Below, one piece after another: positions 50,644 through 59,539 of a DNA stretch of 64,000 nt. The DNA lies in contig DASPKM010000006.1 of assembly GCA_035628135.1 (NCBI GenBank), positions 310,001 to 374,000 on the forward strand. The letters are read 5' to 3'. Source of the stretch: DASPKM01 sp035628135. Its GTDB lineage: Bacteria; Bacteroidota; Bacteroidia; Chitinophagales; Chitinophagaceae. Both the position numbers and the translations under genes were made by a program. Within the stretch, counting starts at the first letter, position 1. Each line of letters begins with the position of its first letter. The notes beneath the pieces are model-generated. The model made no database searches. It had not been told where the DNA came from and was given only the letters and a program-made list of their open reading frames with translations.

Positions 50644-53130
50644 CTAATTCCTTTGCGCACGCTTATTACTTTGCTCTATCTCACGGTTCATGTGCTCAAC
50701 GTCTACGGCAGACGATGAGGTAAAATCGCCCAACAGGTGATTGCTGAAATAATCCGTCATCCGCCAGAAAAAGTATTCCGTCATATTGCCGAAGCCATGG
50801 CGCTGCCCGGGCAACAATATCATATCGAAGCGCTTGTTTGCCAGTATCAGCGCATTTACCACGCGCATGGTATTGGCCGGATGTACGTTATTATCTATAT
50901 CACCATGAAAGAGCAATAATTTGCCCTTGAGGTTTTTAGCCAGGTCAGGATTCTTTTCGATACTGTACACGAAAGACGTATCCCCCTTTTCGGTGATCAC
51001 TTCACGCACGCCATGGTGCTTTTCGCTCCACCAGCGGTTATAGATGGTGTTGTCGTGATTGCCTGCACTGGACACTGCCACTTTAAAGAATTCCGGGTAT
51101 ACCAGTATTGCCGCTGTGCTCATGAATCCTCCGCCGGAATGACCGTGAATACCCACGCGATTAATATCGATGAAAGGATAACGGTCTGCAAGCTGCTCGA
51201 TGGCTGCTTTTTTATCTGCCAGGCCATAATCGCGCAGGTTGCCATATCCAAAGGTATGATACCACTTGCTGCGGCTGGGATGTCCTCCCCTGTTACCTAC
51301 GGTGATCACGATAAAGCCTACCTGTGCCAGCCGGTCGATCCTGTCGAAACCCCGGCCAAATGATTTATTTACCGCCTCTGTTTGCGGGCCAGGGTACACG
51401 TAGGTGATGATGGGATATTTTTTGGTTGAATCGAAATCGTATGGTTTGTACATCACACCATACAGGTCGGTAATGCCGTCATCTGCTTTTACCTTGAATA
51501 CCTGCGGGAATTTATATCCCGCAGCAAATAAGGAGGAAAGGTCGGCGGTCTCCAGGTCCAGCACCTTCCTGCCATCACTCGCATACAAGACGGATTTCGG
51601 CACGGTGTTGACCCTGGAAGAATTATCCACGAAGAATTGCTTGCTGTCGTTCATGCTCATGGAATGTTCGGCTTCGCCCGGGTTCAACAACTTCAAGCCG
51701 GAGCCGTCGAAATTCACGCGATACAAATGCATGTAATAAGGATCTTCATTCGGTTCCCTGCCGTTGGCCGAGAAATACAATACCCTTTTATTCTCATCGA
51801 TGCCTACAATGTCCTCGCAATGCCAGGGGCCGGAAGTAATTTGATTTTTGAGCTTTCCATTGCTATCGAACAAATAAAAATGCGCCCATCCATCGCGTTC
51901 GCTCCAGTGAATGTATTCTTCGCCGCCTTTCACTACGCCAAGCCTCCTGGTTTCTACGTAAGTGTTCATTCTTTCTTCTATCAATGGCTTCACGCTGCCG
52001 GTATGAATGTCTACCACGCAGGCGTCGATGCGCTTGAGGTCGCGGCTGGTGCGCTGGAAATAGAATTTATCATTGGTGCCGAGCCACATCAGCGGCCTCC
52101 AATCATCGTCGCGGGTGCTTTGCATAAAAGGCGCAGACCAGATGCTGATGTTTTGGTCCTTGAATAATTTTATCGGCAGTTCCTTATAAGTCTTGCTGTT
52201 CATATTGAACAGCAGCACATAGTCAACCGGCGATTCTTTTTCGCCCGGCATGTGGTATTTATAGGTCTCGAGCGTAGGCCGGGGGTCTGCAATGCTGTTG
52301 ATGACCCAAAGCTCTTTTACAGCACGCTGGTCAACACGCACCAGGGCAAAGTGTTTTGAATCGGGCGACCAAAACGCGAAAGCCGGCTTGCGTTTGTTCT
52401 TATTCCGCTCCTTCTCTACATTGGTTTCGTTTTGAGAGGAGCCATAAGCAAAGTACTCGATACCATCAGACGTAAGCCTGTTCTCAACGATGGTGCTGTC
52501 GTCTTCATTCTTCAATGCTTTTTCATAATTAGCGCGGTCCATCCAAAACAGGTTGAAGTTGCGGGAGAACACGATGGTTTGTCCATCGGGCGAAATGGAA
52601 GCCCACATGGGACGGCGCTTCGGTTTTTTAAAATCGCTGAGCTCCACCAATTGCTCGGTAACCAGGTTATACTCAAAATAAAATGTTTTCCTTTCCTTGA
52701 TTGGTGGCGCATTTCTGCGGGTAGTATCTTTCTTCTCGATCTCCTGGCTGCTTTTTACCTCGAACTGTATCCAGTTTTCGTCGCGGATAAAGCGCAGGCT
52801 GTCTATGGGAAGATGTTGCGCGTCAAAAGGGTCCTTGATGATCTTGGTGAGCTCCGAAGCCAGTTTCGCATTGTCGAACATCAGTCTTTTTTCTCCTTTC
52901 GATGGGTCGACGACATACCATTTCTTGCCATCGGGAGTTTCATATACGTACCAAAACCGGTCTGATTTTTTCAACCAGTGCGGGTCAACTGAAGTACTGA
53001 AGATCATTTTATCCAGCTTGCGGGGAGCAAAGCGCGCGGCAAGCTGGTAATTAGCTTTGGTAGCGGGGGTTTGAGCAATAGCGGATGACAAGCAGATCAT
53101 CATGCCCAACATGAAGAAAAACAATCGCAT
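50644..53130 (-). CDS. Dipeptidyl peptidase IV-like S9 peptidase, exported
   Basis: An 828-residue prolyl-oligopeptidase-family enzyme from the ATG at 53130, where a signal peptide starts (MRLFFFMLGMMICLSSAIAQ). A frame open to 53196 adds 22 residues encoded by the short-word repeat and is rejected. The N-terminal beta propeller spans about residues 30-540 (SISPDGQTIVFSRNFNLFWM). The alpha/beta-hydrolase domain holds Ser665 in HGHSGGGFM, Asp746 in HGDIDNNVHP and His778 in PGQRHGFGN. It should release dipeptides from the N terminus of periplasmic peptides with penultimate Pro or Ala. The inverted repeat at 53165-53284 separates it from pyrF. Confidence 0.93.
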   Translation of the reverse strand: MRLFFFMLGMMICLSSAIAQTPATKANYQLAARFAPRKLDKMIFSTSVDPHWLKKSDRFWYVYETPDGKKWYVVDPSKGEKRLMFDNAKLASELTKIIKDPFDAQHLPIDSLRFIRDENWIQFEVKSSQEIEKKDTTRRNAPPIKERKTFYFEYNLVTEQLVELSDFKKPKRRPMWASISPDGQTIVFSRNFNLFWMDRANYEKALKNEDDSTIVENRLTSDGIEYFAYGSSQNETNVEKERNKNKRKPAFAFWSPDSKHFALVRVDQRAVKELWVINSIADPRPTLETYKYHMPGEKESPVDYVLLFNMNSKTYKELPIKLFKDQNISIWSAPFMQSTRDDDWRPLMWLGTNDKFYFQRTSRDLKRIDACVVDIHTGSVKPLIEERMNTYVETRRLGVVKGGEEYIHWSERDGWAHFYLFDSNGKLKNQITSGPWHCEDIVGIDENKRVLYFSANGREPNEDPYYMHLYRVNFDGSGLKLLNPGEAEHSMSMNDSKQFFVDNSSRVNTVPKSVLYASDGRKVLDLETADLSSLFAAGYKFPQVFKVKADDGITDLYGVMYKPYDFDSTKKYPIITYVYPGPQTEAVNKSFGRGFDRIDRLAQVGFIVITVGNRGGHPSRSKWYHTFGYGNLRDYGLADKKAAIEQLADRYPFIDINRVGIHGHSGGGFMSTAAILVYPEFFKVAVSSAGNHDNTIYNRWWSEKHHGVREVITEKGDTSFVYSIEKNPDLAKNLKGKLLLFHGDIDNNVHPANTMRVVNALILANKRFDMILLPGQRHGFGNMTEYFFWRMTDYFSNHLLGDFTSSSAVDVEHMNREIEQSNKRAQRN

Positions 53131-53164
53131 GTGACGTGAAATTTTATACGGGAAAATAGTGATT

Positions 53165-53284
53165 AATGTGCAAATGTGCAGATTGCAGATGCTCAAATAA
53201 AAAAATAATATTAATTACGGTTGCAGAGACAATATCAGCAGCCCTATCAATTTACACATTCGCATATCTGTACATTTGCACATT
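53165..53284. repeat. Short-word inverted repeat (TGTGCAAATG family)
   Basis: The 19-base left arm at 53165-53183 (starts AATGTGCAAATG) is the reverse complement of 53266-53284 except for one base. Between them lie AT-rich sequence and further degenerate copies of the word (for example ACACATTCGCATAT). The right arm overlaps the pyrF stop codon by two bases, and the left arm extends into the spurious upstream frame of the S9 peptidase. Confidence 0.8.
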
Positions 53285-54086
53285 ACTTCAAATAGCCGTT
53301 CATTTCTTGTTGATATTGCTGCGCGATCGTTCTTGCTTCGCTCGCAAAATCTGTTCCCGGCGATGCATAAATGATGGAGCGGCTGACGTTTACCAGCAGC
53401 CCGCAGTCGCGGTTCATGGCCTTTTCTGAAATTTCGCGCAAGCTTCCGCCCTGGAAACCAACACCGGGCACCAGGTAAAAATGATCAGGCATAAGCTTGC
53501 GTATATTGATGAACTCATCGGCTTGCGTAGCGCCGATCACAAACATGAGGTTATCCGGCGTTCCCCATTCGGCGACGGTTTTCAGCACTTTTTCATACAG
53601 CAGTTCATCTCCCATGCGTTGCAATTCAAAATCTTTGGCGCCTGTATTGGAAGTAAGTCCGAGCACGATCGCCCATTTACCGTCGAATTGTAAGAAAGGC
53701 TTTACACTGTCTTCTCCCATGTATGGCGCAACGGTGATGGCGTCTGCATGCATCGCTTCAAAAAATGCTTTGGCATATTGCGAGGATGTGTTGCCGATAT
53801 CGCCGCGCTTGGCGTCGGCAATTTTAAAATGTGTGGACGGAATATAGCCGATGGTTTTTTCCAGCGCGGCCCAGCCCTTCAGTCCCTGGGCCTCGTAAAA
53901 AGCAGTGTTGATCTTGTAGCTCACGCACAGGTCCTGCGTGGCATCGATGATAGCCTTGTTGAACTCAAATACAGCATCGGGATGCGATTGCAAGTGCCCG
54001 GGCATTTTGTCCAAATCGGTATCCAGCCCCACGCAGAGGTAAGATCGTTTTGTAAATATTTGTTCAATGAGTTGTTGACGCGTCAT
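53283..54086 (-). CDS. pyrF: Orotidine-5'-phosphate decarboxylase
   Basis: A 267-residue class-2-type enzyme of UMP synthesis that decarboxylates OMP. Visible are CVGLDTDLDKMPGHL, the substrate Lys segment SYKINTAFYEAQG, and the catalytic motif KIADAKRGDIGNTS with Lys93. LVPGVGFQGGSLREI is the phosphate-binding end of the barrel. It starts 4 bases after the kynurenine 3-monooxygenase gene on the same strand, so a pyrimidine biosynthesis gene is last in a tryptophan catabolism operon. The stop codon overlaps a short-word repeat arm. Confidence 0.96.
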   Translation of the reverse strand: MTRQQLIEQIFTKRSYLCVGLDTDLDKMPGHLQSHPDAVFEFNKAIIDATQDLCVSYKINTAFYEAQGLKGWAALEKTIGYIPSTHFKIADAKRGDIGNTSSQYAKAFFEAMHADAITVAPYMGEDSVKPFLQFDGKWAIVLGLTSNTGAKDFELQRMGDELLYEKVLKTVAEWGTPDNLMFVIGATQADEFINIRKLMPDHFYLVPGVGFQGGSLREISEKAMNRDCGLLVNVSRSIIYASPGTDFASEARTIAQQYQQEMNGYLK

Positions 54087-54090
54087 TGCT

Positions 54091-55452
54091 TTACGGTTTA
54101 TGCTCCATCATGCTAACGATCTGTTCTAAAAACCCTTCGTCCTGCCACCGTTGCTCCAGGTCTTTTTGCCGCATTACCTCCTGCATGATCATTTCCTGCC
54201 GCTGGCTGTTGCGCAATGCTTCGCTGTAGCGGATATGAGGGCTGAACGTTACCTGTGAATAAGCGGGGATCCATTTGGACGGATATTTTTCATGCAGCCT
54301 TGCCTCGATCTTCTTCTGCAATAAAAATTTTGGGTCGGCAACTTTGTCGCGCATTTCCGTGAAATTATTTACGGCCAGGTCTGCAATGGCATCGGCATCG
54401 GGCTTGCGAAGCTGCTGGTATGCGTTCAATACTTTTTTCCAATCTTCACCATGTTCGTCCAATAGATTGTTCAATACCGAACAATCTTCGAAACCACAAT
54501 TCATTCCCTGCCCGAAAAATGGAACGATGGCGTGAGCGGCATCCCCTATCAGCGCAAAACGATCACCTCTTGTCCAGGGATAACATTTTACCGTTACCAG
54601 CGACGACGTAGGATTGCGGAAGAACTGCTGCACCAGGTCGGGTATTAATGGCATGATGTCATTGAAATTATCGCGAAAGAACCGTGTTACCTTTTCTTCG
54701 GTGTCAAGGTTTTGAAATGAGAGCGGTCCTTCGAAAGGGAAGAACAAGGTGCAGGTGAAGCTGCCATCGAGATTGGGCAAGGCTATCAGCATATAATCGC
54801 GGCGCGGCCAGATGTGCAACGCATGCTTTTCCATCAGGAAGCTGTTGTTGGTACCGGCAGGAATGGATAATTCCTTGTAGCCGCAATCGATATAGTATTG
54901 ATGATAGTCGAACGTAGAATGGTTCAGCATGTGTTGCAGCCTTGCGGCGGAATAAGCGCCGTCTGCACCGAATATAATATCTGCTGAAATGTTTTTTGCA
55001 TCGCCGGCATTATCATCCATTTCAAATTGCACTTCATTGGCGTACCAGTTGATGGCGGCGCAGCGATGGTGAAAATATAATTCGATACCCTGGGCTTCCG
55101 CAAGGTCCATCAGTTTTTTGTTGAGCTCCCCTCTCGATACCGAATTGATGGCCTGTCCTTCTTTGCCGTAAGGCTGCATTACGGTAGACCCATCAGGATG
55201 GTGTATCAGCCGGCCGCTCATGGGAATGGCTATTTCCAGGACCTCCGCTGCAATGCCTACTTCCTGCAAGGCCTTGATGCCGCGGTCGCTCAACGCGAGG
55301 TTAATAGATCGTCCTGCTGCCATTGTCTCTTTGCGCATATCCCCACGGCGTTCGTATATGCTTACCCGCTGCCCGCGCCTCGACAGGTAAATGCCCAGTA
55401 GCGAGCCTACCAATCCCGCCCCGATTATCATAATATTTTTCGATGTACGCAT
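54091..55452 (-). CDS. kmo: Kynurenine 3-monooxygenase
   Basis: A 453-residue FAD-dependent hydroxylase that converts L-kynurenine to 3-hydroxykynurenine with NADPH and O2. The FAD-binding Rossmann motif is IIGAGLVGSLLGIYLSRRGQ, followed by the KMO-specific GRSINLALSDRGIKALQEVG, the DG motif ADIIFGADGAYSAAR and GDAAHAIVPFFGQGMNCGFE. The C-terminal segment includes PSKWIPAYSQVTFSPHIRYS. It lacks a long hydrophobic membrane tail. It is 3 bases downstream of kynU. Tryptophan 2,3-dioxygenase and kynurenine formamidase, which make the substrate, are not in the window. Confidence 0.96.
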   Translation of the reverse strand: MRTSKNIMIIGAGLVGSLLGIYLSRRGQRVSIYERRGDMRKETMAAGRSINLALSDRGIKALQEVGIAAEVLEIAIPMSGRLIHHPDGSTVMQPYGKEGQAINSVSRGELNKKLMDLAEAQGIELYFHHRCAAINWYANEVQFEMDDNAGDAKNISADIIFGADGAYSAARLQHMLNHSTFDYHQYYIDCGYKELSIPAGTNNSFLMEKHALHIWPRRDYMLIALPNLDGSFTCTLFFPFEGPLSFQNLDTEEKVTRFFRDNFNDIMPLIPDLVQQFFRNPTSSLVTVKCYPWTRGDRFALIGDAAHAIVPFFGQGMNCGFEDCSVLNNLLDEHGEDWKKVLNAYQQLRKPDADAIADLAVNNFTEMRDKVADPKFLLQKKIEARLHEKYPSKWIPAYSQVTFSPHIRYSEALRNSQRQEMIMQEVMRQKDLEQRWQDEGFLEQIVSMMEHKP

Positions 55453-55455
55453 AGC

Positions 55456-56736
55456 CTAATGCTCTTCTAAAATGGATTGAATGATATTGCCGAAGCGGTA
55501 CACGTCTTCAAAAGTATTGTACAGGGGCACCGGCGCCACGCGAATCACGTTCGGTTCCCTCCAGTCTACCATTACCCCACGGGTCATCAATCCATCGAAA
55601 ATTTCGCGGCCTTTTTCCAGCATGAGCAACGATACCTGTGCACCCCTGTCCATTTCATCACGCGGTGTGATCAGCTCGATGGTCTTATGCGTTCGCCGGT
55701 TATTGATCTCGTCCAGGATAAACAAGAGATAGCCCGTAAGTAATTTGCTTTTCGTGGTCAACGCGTCCATGCCGGCCTCGTCGAAAATGTCCAGCGATGC
55801 TTTGTGCGCCGCCATGGCAAGTATGGGCGCATTGCTTAGTTGCCAGCCTTCGGCGGTGGGTATGGCCTCGAAACCTTTGTCCATTTTAAACCGGGTTTCC
55901 TTGGTGTATCCCCACCATCCCGCAAAGCGCGGGAGCCGTGTGTCCCTGGCATAACGCTCATGAATATACGCTCCCGCCACCCCCCCGGGCCCGGAGTTCA
56001 TGTATTTGTAACTGCACCAGCAGGCAAAATCAACCTTCCAGTCATGCAATTGCAATGCAACATTGCCCGCGGCATGTGCCAGGTCAAAACCGGCATAGGC
56101 GCCTGCCTCGTGGGCCGCATGGGTGATGCTTTTTATATCGAATGCCTGGCCCGTATAATAATGTACCCCTCCGAAAAAAACAACCGCCGTTTGGCGGCCA
56201 TGCTCGCGGATTGTGGCTATAATATCTTCTGTGCGGATGGTATGCTCGCCCATCCTCGGTTTTACTTCAACAATTGCATCGGCAGGATCGAGGCCATGAT
56301 TGCGCACCTGGGATTCCAATGCATATTGATCAGAAGGGAAAGCCTTTGCCTCACAAATAATTTTGAACCGCTGCCGGTTGGGCCTGTAAAATGTTACCAG
56401 CAGCAAATGTACGTTCACTGTAAGCTGGTTCATCACCACCACTTCATGCGGTAGGCAACCCACTATTTTTGAAAGTTGCACCGGGAATATTTCATGATAG
56501 GAGAGCCAGGGGTTGCGTGCATAAAAATGGCCTTCCACGCCAAGCTTTGCCCAATCGTCCAGTTCCTGGTTTACATAATCCCGGGTAGTGCGGGGCTGCA
56601 AGCCCAATGAATTGCCGATAAAATACACCTGCTCTCTTTCTTCGAAAATGGGAATGTGAAACCGTTCGCGGAAATGACGTAGGGTATCCTGTTCATCCAT
56701 TTTGCGGGCAAATGCTAAACTGTTTTCAAAATTCAT
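55456..56736 (-). CDS. kynU: Kynureninase
   Basis: A 426-residue PLP enzyme that cleaves 3-hydroxykynurenine (or kynurenine) to 3-hydroxyanthranilate (or anthranilate) and alanine. The Schiff-base lysine is Lys244 in CWCSYKYMNSGPGGVAG. Other segments are FIGNSLGLQPRTTRDYVN, VVVMNQLTVNVHLLLVTFY, AHAAGNVALQLHDW and RVAPVPLYNTFEDVYRF. Length is normal. It lies 11 bases after the RidA-type gene and 3 before kmo, in the middle of the six-gene operon. Confidence 0.97.
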   Translation of the reverse strand: MNFENSLAFARKMDEQDTLRHFRERFHIPIFEEREQVYFIGNSLGLQPRTTRDYVNQELDDWAKLGVEGHFYARNPWLSYHEIFPVQLSKIVGCLPHEVVVMNQLTVNVHLLLVTFYRPNRQRFKIICEAKAFPSDQYALESQVRNHGLDPADAIVEVKPRMGEHTIRTEDIIATIREHGRQTAVVFFGGVHYYTGQAFDIKSITHAAHEAGAYAGFDLAHAAGNVALQLHDWKVDFACWCSYKYMNSGPGGVAGAYIHERYARDTRLPRFAGWWGYTKETRFKMDKGFEAIPTAEGWQLSNAPILAMAAHKASLDIFDEAGMDALTTKSKLLTGYLLFILDEINNRRTHKTIELITPRDEMDRGAQVSLLMLEKGREIFDGLMTRGVMVDWREPNVIRVAPVPLYNTFEDVYRFGNIIQSILEEH

Positions 56737-56747
56737 CTGTTATCCGG

Positions 56748-57167
56748 TCATTGATCGATGGTGGCAATCACTTTTAATTCGATAGCAATCGGCGTAGGCA
56801 GGCTTTTTACTTCTACGGTAGTGCGGCAGGCCTGCACGCTGCTAAAATACTCGCCATACAATTTGTTGTATTGCGGAAAATCTTGTTTCATATTGGTGAG
56901 GAACACCGTTACGTCCACGATATTGTTCCAACTGCTGCCGCTTGCTTCCAGCACGGCCTTTACGTTGGCGAATACCGAACGGCACTCTGCTTCTATATCA
57001 TATTTTATAATATTTCCATAGGCATCCAGTTCAAGGCCGGGAATGGAATTGTCCTTCGGATTACGGGGACCAATACCCGAAAGGAACAAAAGGTTGCCCA
57101 CTCTCCTTGCATGGGGGTATGCGCCTAAAGGCTTTGAAGCATTCTCCGTTTTGATAATATCCGACAT
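56748..57167 (-). CDS. RidA/YjgF family deaminase, probable 2-aminomuconate deaminase
   Basis: A 139-residue protein from the ATG at 57167 (MSDIIKTENASKPLGAYPH). A much longer upstream frame overlaps the dehydrogenase gene and is rejected. RidA-family residues are visible: LLFLSGIGPRNPKD, NVKAVLEASGSSWNNIVDVT, VFLTNMKQDFPQYNKLYGEY, and the carboxylate-binding Arg in ACRTTVEVKSLP, followed by AIELKVIA with the catalytic Glu. Position between the semialdehyde dehydrogenase and kynureninase genes points to deamination of 2-aminomuconate to 4-oxalocrotonate, as for AmnD/NbaF. A general imine-hydrolysing RidA role cannot be excluded. Confidence 0.9.
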   Translation of the reverse strand: MSDIIKTENASKPLGAYPHARRVGNLLFLSGIGPRNPKDNSIPGLELDAYGNIIKYDIEAECRSVFANVKAVLEASGSSWNNIVDVTVFLTNMKQDFPQYNKLYGEYFSSVQACRTTVEVKSLPTPIAIELKVIATIDQ

Positions 57168-57178
57168 AATGATTTTAA

Positions 57179-58636
57179 CTACAGTTGCACGCACACATTC
57201 TTCGCTTCGGTAAAAAATCGCAGGGCTTCCCATCCGCCTTCCCTGCCCACGCCACTGTTCTTCATTCCGCCGAAAGGAGTACGCAGGTCGCGCACCAGCC
57301 AGCAGTTTACCCAAATAATCCCGCTTTCTACTTTCGATGCTACACGGTGCGCCCGGGAAATGTCCTGCGTCCAGATCATGGCAGCTAAACCATATTCGCA
57401 CGCATTGGCAAGTTGCAAGGCCTCTTCCTCGGTTTTAAATGGCTGCAATGTTACGACAGGCCCGAATATTTCTTCCATATTTGTGCGGCACGACGGGCCC
57501 AATCCCTCAATGACCGTTGGCTGAATGAAATATCCTTTGCCGCAACGCCCGTTGAGCGTAACCGCATTGCCACCGTGCAATATCCTGCCTCCTTCCTGCT
57601 TCGCGGTTTCGATGCAAGCCATGATCTTATCAAAATGCATTTTGCTTACCACGGCCCCCTGCTTAGTATTTTCATCCAGCGGATCGCCTACCACCAATTC
57701 TTTCGTTCTTTCAACAAATTCTTTTTTGAAGCGTTCATAGATGCTTTCTTCCACCAAAATCCTGCTGCCGCACAAACAAATTTGCCCTTGGTTCGAAAAA
57801 GAAGATTGTATGGTATTGCGCATCATTTTTTCCCAGTCGCAATCCGCGAAAATGATATTAGGGTTTTTACCGCCCAGTTCCAATGAAAGTTTCTTGAACT
57901 TAGGCGCCGCCAGCGATGCGATCCTTTCTCCTGCACGGGTGCTGCCCGTAAAAGATATGGCCTTGATAGCGGGATGTTTTACAATGGCTTCTCCCGCGCC
58001 GGGCCCTGTGCCATGCACGATGTTCAATACCCCTTCCGGTAATCCTGCAGCTTTACAAATGTGGCTTAACAAAAATGCTGTTACAGGCGTTATCTCCGAA
58101 GGTTTTGCAATTACGCAATTGCCCGCTGCCATGGCCGGCGCGATCTTCCAGGTAAAAAGATATAAAGGCAGGTTCCACGGCGAAATGCAGCCTACGATGC
58201 CGATCGGTTGCCGCAGGGTATAATTAATGGCCTTGTCCTCCATATTGTGCTGCTCGGAGGCAAAGTGCATCAATCCGGTAGCAAAGAAGCGAAAATTGGC
58301 CGAAGCCCTCGGTATATCCACTCTTTTGCTTAACCAGAGCGGTTTCCCATTATCGATGGTCTCTGCCTGCGCCAGCTTATCGAGGTTTTCCTCTATCAGC
58401 GTAGCAATTTTGTTGAGGATCATGAACCGCTGTTCCACCGGCATCACTGACCATGCGGGAAGCGCTTTTTGTGCGGCCATCACTGCAATATCCACGTCCC
58501 TTTCATTGCTGTCGGGTACATGCGTGAACACTTCGCCCGTGGCAGGGTTTACGTCTTCGATGAACTTGCCGCTTAAAGGGCCGATCAGGTTTCCGCCGAT
58601 ATAATTCTCTAAATAATATGGTATGTCGAATTGCAT
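57179..58636 (-). CDS. 2-aminomuconic 6-semialdehyde dehydrogenase (ALDH family)
   Basis: A 485-residue NAD-dependent aldehyde dehydrogenase from the ATG at 58636 (MQFDIPYYLENYIGG); a TTG at 58654 directly after the SDR stop would add six residues. Catalytic residues in this numbering are Asn155 (SPWNLPLYLF), Glu253 (LSLELGGKNPN) and Cys287 (NQGQICLCGSRI). The SPWNLP and GQICLCGS forms match the aminomuconate-semialdehyde/hydroxymuconate-semialdehyde subgroup. It oxidises 2-aminomuconate semialdehyde made by ACMS decarboxylase, before it cyclises to picolinate. Operon gap to the RidA gene is 11 bases. Confidence 0.92.
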   Translation of the reverse strand: MQFDIPYYLENYIGGNLIGPLSGKFIEDVNPATGEVFTHVPDSNERDVDIAVMAAQKALPAWSVMPVEQRFMILNKIATLIEENLDKLAQAETIDNGKPLWLSKRVDIPRASANFRFFATGLMHFASEQHNMEDKAINYTLRQPIGIVGCISPWNLPLYLFTWKIAPAMAAGNCVIAKPSEITPVTAFLLSHICKAAGLPEGVLNIVHGTGPGAGEAIVKHPAIKAISFTGSTRAGERIASLAAPKFKKLSLELGGKNPNIIFADCDWEKMMRNTIQSSFSNQGQICLCGSRILVEESIYERFKKEFVERTKELVVGDPLDENTKQGAVVSKMHFDKIMACIETAKQEGGRILHGGNAVTLNGRCGKGYFIQPTVIEGLGPSCRTNMEEIFGPVVTLQPFKTEEEALQLANACEYGLAAMIWTQDISRAHRVASKVESGIIWVNCWLVRDLRTPFGGMKNSGVGREGGWEALRFFTEAKNVCVQL

Positions 58637-58654
58637 GCGCTCTGTTTCATTCAA

Positions 58655-59440
58655 CTAAATGGTTCCGGTACGTCCTCCATCAACGGGTATGCTTACCCCG
58701 CTTACATACGATGCCGCAGGGCTTGCAAGAAATGCGGCCACGTTGGCCACCTCGCTCGCCTCTCCAAAGCGCTTCAATGGCACCTCTTGCTGCATTTCGC
58801 GTTCCACTGTTTCTTCGTCTGCGTGCTTTTTGGCCGCGGTGGTGGCAACGATGCTGGTCAACCGTTGCGTGCGGGTAAACCCGGGCAGAATACTGTTTAC
58901 GGTGATGTTGAACGGGCCCACCTCGTTGGCCATGGTCTTGGCCCATGAAGCCACGGCGCCACGGATGGTATTGGAAACCCCCAGGTTGTTTAAAGGTATT
59001 TTTACGGAAGTGGAAATGATGTTGATGATGCGTCCATAACCAGCTTCCTTCATGCCCGGTATCACCGCCTTGGCCAATATATGATTGCAAACGAGGTGCT
59101 GGTTGAATGCAATTAAAAATTCTTCGGGGATAGCCCCCAGAATAGGACCAGCGGGAGGCCCGCCGGTATTGTTGATGAGTATGTGCACGGTATTCGCCTC
59201 TACTATGCGATCGATGGTGGCCTTAACATGCCAGGGATTGTTGAAGTCGGCCACCGCGTACGTATGCAATTGCCTGCTGCTGGTGTCGAGCTTCAGGAGC
59301 GCCTCCTTCAGTGCGTCTTCATTCCTTGCCAGCAATATGCAATTGGCGCCGAGCAGGGCCAATTCTTCTGCTATGGCCAGCCCGATCCCCTGTGTACTGC
59401 CGCAAACCAGTGCGGTTTTGCCATCTAATGAAAGATTCAT
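58655..59440 (-). CDS. SDR family oxidoreductase lacking the Tyr-x-x-x-Lys pair
   Basis: A 261-residue short-chain dehydrogenase/reductase. The cofactor motif is CGSTQGIG (13-20) and NNTGG replaces NNAG at about 90-94. Ser143 of the active site is present (IINIISTSVK), but at the positions of the catalytic Tyr and Lys the sequence is SNTIR (Ser156, Arg160). The C-terminal SDR segment VSGVSIPVDGGRTG is normal. The subgroup with SNxxR is widespread but its chemistry is unclear. It is the first gene of the kynurenine operon, with a -7 element just upstream, which suggests a conserved pathway role, perhaps in handling the semialdehyde or 4-oxalocrotonate branch (inference). Confidence 0.9.
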   Translation of the reverse strand: MNLSLDGKTALVCGSTQGIGLAIAEELALLGANCILLARNEDALKEALLKLDTSSRQLHTYAVADFNNPWHVKATIDRIVEANTVHILINNTGGPPAGPILGAIPEEFLIAFNQHLVCNHILAKAVIPGMKEAGYGRIINIISTSVKIPLNNLGVSNTIRGAVASWAKTMANEVGPFNITVNSILPGFTRTQRLTSIVATTAAKKHADEETVEREMQQEVPLKRFGEASEVANVAAFLASPAASYVSGVSIPVDGGRTGTI

Positions 59441-59456
59441 GTATTTGTTTAAAAAT

Positions 59457-59464
59457 CAAACCTA
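59457..59464 (-). promoter_or_regulatory. -7 promoter element of the kynurenine operon
   Basis: On the minus strand the bases are TAGGTTTG (TAnnTTTG), 17 bases upstream of the SDR gene, in the 99-base divergent region between the minus-strand operon and the dioxygenase gene. No clear plus-strand -7 was found. Confidence 0.5.
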
Positions 59465-59539
59465 AATAAAAATTGTCGTAATTTTTTGACCTCAATTCAT
59501 TACCTCTAAAGAACGATCTTTGGACCAAACAATTCATTT

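Noticed and set aside
57168..57401. N-terminal extension of the RidA-type protein
   Set aside because: This part overlaps the end of the dehydrogenase gene in another frame, while the RidA fold begins normally after the ATG at 57167.
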